64,000 nt of DNA from Isoetes taiwanensis. Lineage: Eukaryota; Streptophyta; Lycopodiopsida; Isoetales; Isoetaceae. Position numbers and translations under genes: made by a program. Position 1 is the first letter of the stretch. Each line of letters begins with the position of its first letter. The DNA lies in assembly GCA_021234155.1 (NCBI GenBank), contig JAJEKV010000025.1, forward strand, positions 7,762,531-7,826,530, given 5' to 3'. The notes beneath the pieces were generated by a model, which saw only the letters and a list, made by a program, of their open reading frames with translations, had not been told where the DNA came from and did not search any database. Positions 59,601 through 64,000 of this stretch are shown here, in pieces.

Positions 59601-60949
59601 TACTTTGGCAAGAAGCAGTATGTAGAAAGTTTGAATAGCTTATGCGTATGTTGAAATAATGCCAAAGTGTGGACCATTGAAGCGATATTTTACACCATCC
59701 CTAATAGAACAAAGCGGAGGAGGTGGAGTCAGGTTACACCACTTGATCCAATCAGAGACAAATGTGCTGAAAAAATGAAGTAACAATGAAGGCCCGGCGG
59801 GTAAGCTATGGGACACCAGTTTATAACCTTCAGAGTGTCCTGTTCCAAAAATAAATGTTTTTGAAGACAATGCTTTCGAAAGAGTTGATCATGCAGTCCT
59901 ATAAATTTGAATGTGTTGGAATTGACGCGGGCTACAAACTATGACGGATGTAGGGTTGCGATTACCTGCAACAATATAAGCTTCCTAGATTGTTTACCAA
60001 TTAAAACTAACACAATAATAACCTTTAATTCAATGCGGTTTTGCGGCTAAAGATCCGCTACCTTCCATATATTTAATATACCGACTTTATTTGAATGCAT
60101 TTATGTTACACCAAAGACTGGAGCCCTCTGAAATAATAGGGGTGCTACAAGACAAAATCGCATTAGAAGAAGAGCTCGGAATTACTATACTTCATGCAGC
60201 ATCAATTACCATTGATGTAACATCCTATATCGATTAGCCAAGATAGTTCTCGATTTCCGGCATTCACAAAGTCACGTAAAATCAAAGCTATAAGGACACG
60301 AATTAAAGAGCCTTGATTTGTAATATTTGTGCTGGGTGGGATGGAAGTCTGCTCCATGTTATACACCATGAAGCACTTACGATATTAGTGCAGCTTAGAT
60401 CCTTTGTTTGCAAGAGAGCCATTCAATGCGTCATTGTAGCAGTAAATTCGTAAATAGAGATTGATGTGCCCAAAGACTTCGGAGATGTACAACCAAGGTT
60501 TAAAGACTGCGTGCATCTTCAAAGCCGGATACGTAATGCTTGAAAATGAAAGCAACCTTGATATACGACAATCTTAGCATTGGTAGAATCTCGAGGTAAA
60601 AGCTTTTCAGGGCATATAGCAGAGGATAGAATGAGGCTTGAGCATATAACAATATAACTTATATGGAATGAGAACGAAATGTGACCATTCTTATCGCGAG
60701 AATACTGAGAACCCTAAACTTTTGGGATACGATTTACCTATCACAAGAACATGTGGGTGATATAGTTTCTGTATGTCGGCCGGGGATTAAAATGCATAAA
60801 GGTAGAAATTACGCTTCCCATACGCTTAGCGTGTGAAATCATCGATTTATAGAGACCACTTATGGTAAAGGTAAAAGATGTAGAGATGAAGACCCCATTA
60901 TTTGCCTTAAAAATGTAGAGAGATGGAAGGGAAAATTTCATCATTAAAA
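56641..60949. other. Intergenic, no gene recognised
   Basis: No domain found. At 58969-59010 a sequence TTTTATTAATAAAAAATC followed by CTCAAAAAAAAAA resembles the poly(A)-tailed 3' end of an L1-like LINE, but no coding remains precede it. Confidence 0.4.
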
Positions 60950-60985
60950 GATAGATAGATAGATAGATTATATTTTTACGTCATG
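60950..60985 (-). mobile_element. Possible LINE 3' end with (GATA)n tail
   Basis: Five GATA units (60950-60967) abut TTATATTTTTACGTC. Only the TTTTTACGTC part matches the conserved end found at 24965, so this is the weakest member of the set. Confidence 0.3.
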
Positions 60986-61867
60986 CAAATAATTAAACAA
61001 GAATGTACCCAAAGTGGCAGTATATGCATGTCCATGCAACTTTTTAATTTGAAAGGTGGGAGATATAAGGTCACTGAAATGCTAGGATAGTTATAAGGGC
61101 ATCAACGTGATGAAAAAATGTTGCAATGTGGAAGGTAAAAGTCTAGAAACCTTTCAAAACAAGGTTTTTGTCATATAGTATTACATATCCACAACAAGTC
61201 CAAATGCAAAGTAAGACATTTGAGTACAAAATCCATATAAATTTTGCAAATGTGCATAATGGCATATGTGAAATGCAGTACTTATGCGAGAATTTGGTGT
61301 TGAAATATTGGCATTATTCCATTGTTGCATGCTTGCTGCAACTCCTAGAAACCAGCGTTCCTATGATGCTAAGCGGTTTAGGCTGACAATCATATTTGAC
61401 CCGAAGAAAAATCATAGTCTGAGAGAATTTGCATTGAATCCCCTTGTAGCCAACATGCCGGAGATATGTTTGTGCCTTACATGCTATGTCAGAAAAGAAT
61501 CAAAAGCAGTGCACCTTATATAAAGTGGAAGGCTTTATGCCAATCTTTCCAATTGCTCGGTACTTGCATAAAGCATCCATATATTGTCCAGCCAGTTCTT
61601 CTATTTTATCAAATTGAATACCCTCTTTGTTTCTAAATTGGTGCTCTTCACAATAGCACGGCTAGTGCCCCAAGCAATGTCCCAATAATAATAATAACTA
61701 AGCGAATGGCGGGGGTTAGAGGCAAAGGAAAGTATTATAAAATCTTAATGTTTAGAAACAGATGCAGTTCCTGAAGGAACAAAATGAAGTTATGTTTAGG
61801 ATGTATTGTGCTTCGTTAGTTATTTACACCATAGATATTCGATGCAGTATGGTGTAAAACGATTAAA

Positions 61868-62053
61868 CGCGTTTTGAACCCGGCTACATAATAATAGGAT
61901 GCTCAATGGTATCAATTTTCTGATTAAAACAAAGAAGAAGCGAGGAATTATGTTTAGAATCGTTTTGCCCGATGAAATATGACATAGAAATTCCCGGTCT
62001 TGGTATGAATCGATGACACATTGATTGCGTCCGCGTTTTGAACCCGGCTACAT
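61868..62053 (+). repeat. 22-bp direct repeat flanking 142 bp
   Basis: CGCGTTTTGAACCCGGCTAC plus AT occurs at 61868-61889 and again, identical, at 62032-62053. It may be a long target-site duplication around a short insertion, or a simple local duplication. Confidence 0.85.
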
Positions 62054-64000
62054 TTGCGGCGTCTTGTCGAGGTGGAAGTGTTGTCGTGATCGTGACCGCG
62101 ATGTCGGCGATTGCTTCATCCACGATCGCGAGAGCATCACGTTATGACCATTTGACGCCCTCCTCACGACCATGATGGTGCCTTCATTGGAGCTCGGCTC
62201 TTGTCGCCTGTCATGCGGCGATGCACCTTGGCCTTGGCTGAGCGTCTTCTTAAGAAGATGGTCCACAGGCCCACAGTGCACAATACTTTCGACGTTAAGC
62301 CGTGCAATAATGGTGGAGGTCGTCGATTAATGCAGTGATGCACAATCCGGTTCCATACTTTCGTCGGTCTCTACGTCTGTATTTATTCCCGCCGTTAGTT
62401 GACCACTTCTCCGGTGTATGCTTCGATGTTGGTGTGATTAGGACCACACGCATCCGGCGGCAATCACGGAAATGCAACCATGCTTATAATGCGCCATGCA
62501 TCAAATCTGCCGAGGAGATCTGAGGGTTGAGGTGAAGGTTAGGGTGTTATAGGGTGGGTTTGTTAACTTGAGAAAGGAAGGCTTGCATCTAGGGATGGAG
62601 CCAAACCTAAAATTATGAAATGCTCTGGTGCTACCTCACATATTAGTTCTACCCCTTTCAAGCATACAAACAAGAGATGGTGGTAAACCTATGAAGTTAC
62701 AAGTAATTTAAAATTATGGCATTTATGCTGCAAACGCATTTTAGACAAAGCTTGAGGCTTACGATTTGTGAGCTTGTGATGATCAAAACTTGTTGAGCAT
62801 CTATATTTTTATCATATTAATGAGATGAGGATGAATATGCATTTCCCCTTCTAATGTTTGACAATATGCATCCAAAGCATTAGATGTATATGAAACCTCG
62901 TTTGGCTCCTATCCATCTTCGTGCGCATTTGCATTAAAAGCAGTTAAACTTTTGTGCTATAGCATCTTATCAAACGAGAACATTTGAGGGCTTGTGTACA
63001 TGTACTTATTTATTGACCAAAATATTACTTATTGTGTTGACAAAATATCTGCAATAATGTTCCGAGGGAAAATAGCATCTCTTATGAACTTGGGACCAAA
63101 GCTTATTCATCATGTTTCATCACGCCATAATGGGCATACATGACGAATCAAATTACTCTCCATGAGAGATGCTCGGCTCCAATCCATTTTTAGTAGAATT
63201 ATTGGACATATTTTGACCATGCTAGAGCTCCTACATTAGAAAGGATCTTCCGAACAACAAGTTATAGGTTTGTTTGACTTGGGGACCATCTTCTTTGCCA
63301 GGACAAAGAGTTATGAGCTTTGTTTGACTTAGGGCCATCTTAACGCATATGTCAGAAGCATATATATTTATTAAATAAATGATGATTTGCCCTTGAAAGT
63401 GACATCTCAACCAAAGAATCAAACAAGGAGGTAAAAGGCGGAGATAGATTCTAACTAGAAGCGGAGTGGAAGGTTAAGAAGCAACCAAAAGGAAAGAGCG
63501 ATACATCTTCTAATGTCACGAGGAAGAGGCTATTTATAAGATTTCCATGCACATTTAGAAGTCATGGATTCAACATGAAGATGGATGGCGGATTCTTAGG
63601 GAGAGAAAAGGCTGCATGCCCATACCTTTTTGGACATCAGGTCAAATCTACATGCAAGGAGAGCAATGCATTTCTTGTCCACGAGAGAAGGTGCTATTCA
63701 ATCTATGCACAAGGCTACTAGTATGGAGACGAGGGAATATATCCTTAGCCCAAAATCAATGTGATTGATTATTCTTTGCTTAGCCCTTATGGATATCCAT
63801 ATAGATATTAAAACAAAAGGCTCATGAAATCTTCTTAAAGTCCGCGTGCAAAACCTGTGAATGCCTTTAAGGTGCTAAAAATGTGAGCGGTAGGCCTTAT
63901 ACCTTCAAAAGCATTCCTTCAGCAGGTCGCGCGCAATATGATTCCTCAACAATTTGTGTACATTAATTAACATTATTGAGGGATACTAGATGAGAGAGAT
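62054..64000. other. Intergenic, no gene recognised
   Basis: The part from 62054 to 62480 is GC-richer than its surroundings and has several open frames on both strands without recognisable motifs. Beyond that I see nothing. Confidence 0.4.

Overview
The window reads as nuclear DNA of a land plant: split genes with short GT-AG introns (about 70 to 1,000 bp), a plant-type katanin p80 gene, L1-like LINE debris, Ty3/gypsy debris, tRNA-derived SINEs and small inverted-repeat elements. The presence of a DUF7869-type transposon-like gene and the short introns make a non-seed plant (bryophyte-like) my best guess, but this is weak. There is no operon structure, CRISPR or rRNA. It is gene-poor: only two genes look intact in 64 kb, both on the + strand.

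Layout. 0-9 kb: non-coding, with a GC-rich palindrome cluster at 445-634, degenerate duplications and two isolated exon-like pieces (2.56 and 3.60 kb). 9.2-10.3 kb: a DPY-30/Sdc1 homologue (COMPASS histone H3K4 methyltransferase subunit) whose core-domain exon has been partly duplicated. 10.5-16.2 kb: mobile-element debris (LINE fragment, tRNA-like SINE, frameshifted DUF7869 gene, two retroelement LTR/leader copies carrying heat-shock-element-like sites, a SINE, Ty3/gypsy gag and protease). 17.3-18.8 kb: probable LTR. 20-23.5 kb: minus-strand Ty3/gypsy remains broken by a SINE and an inverted-repeat element. 24.5-27 kb: a MITE-like element, a LINE 3' end and tandem duplications. 28.1-33.35 kb: complete katanin p80 WD40 gene; I could place all 18 exons, and they add up to an open frame of 855 codons plus stop. 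34.6-52.3 kb: decayed LINEs in both orientations with other repeats. 52.3-64 kb: no recognisable gene, only microsatellite-tailed element ends and small repeats.

The two genes do not form a pathway: DPY30 acts in chromatin and katanin p80 in microtubule severing. The more unusual signals are the perfect heat-shock-element-like array at the start of an LTR-like repeat, a two-copy SINE family with TGTGACGACC-type inverted motifs, a LINE 3' end linked to different microsatellite tails, three places where fragments of one class of retroelement converge head-on, recurrent local tandem duplications with periods of 82-98 bp, and a four-copy repeat in the katanin p80 linker. All protein assignments come from reading the sequence by eye; no search was run.
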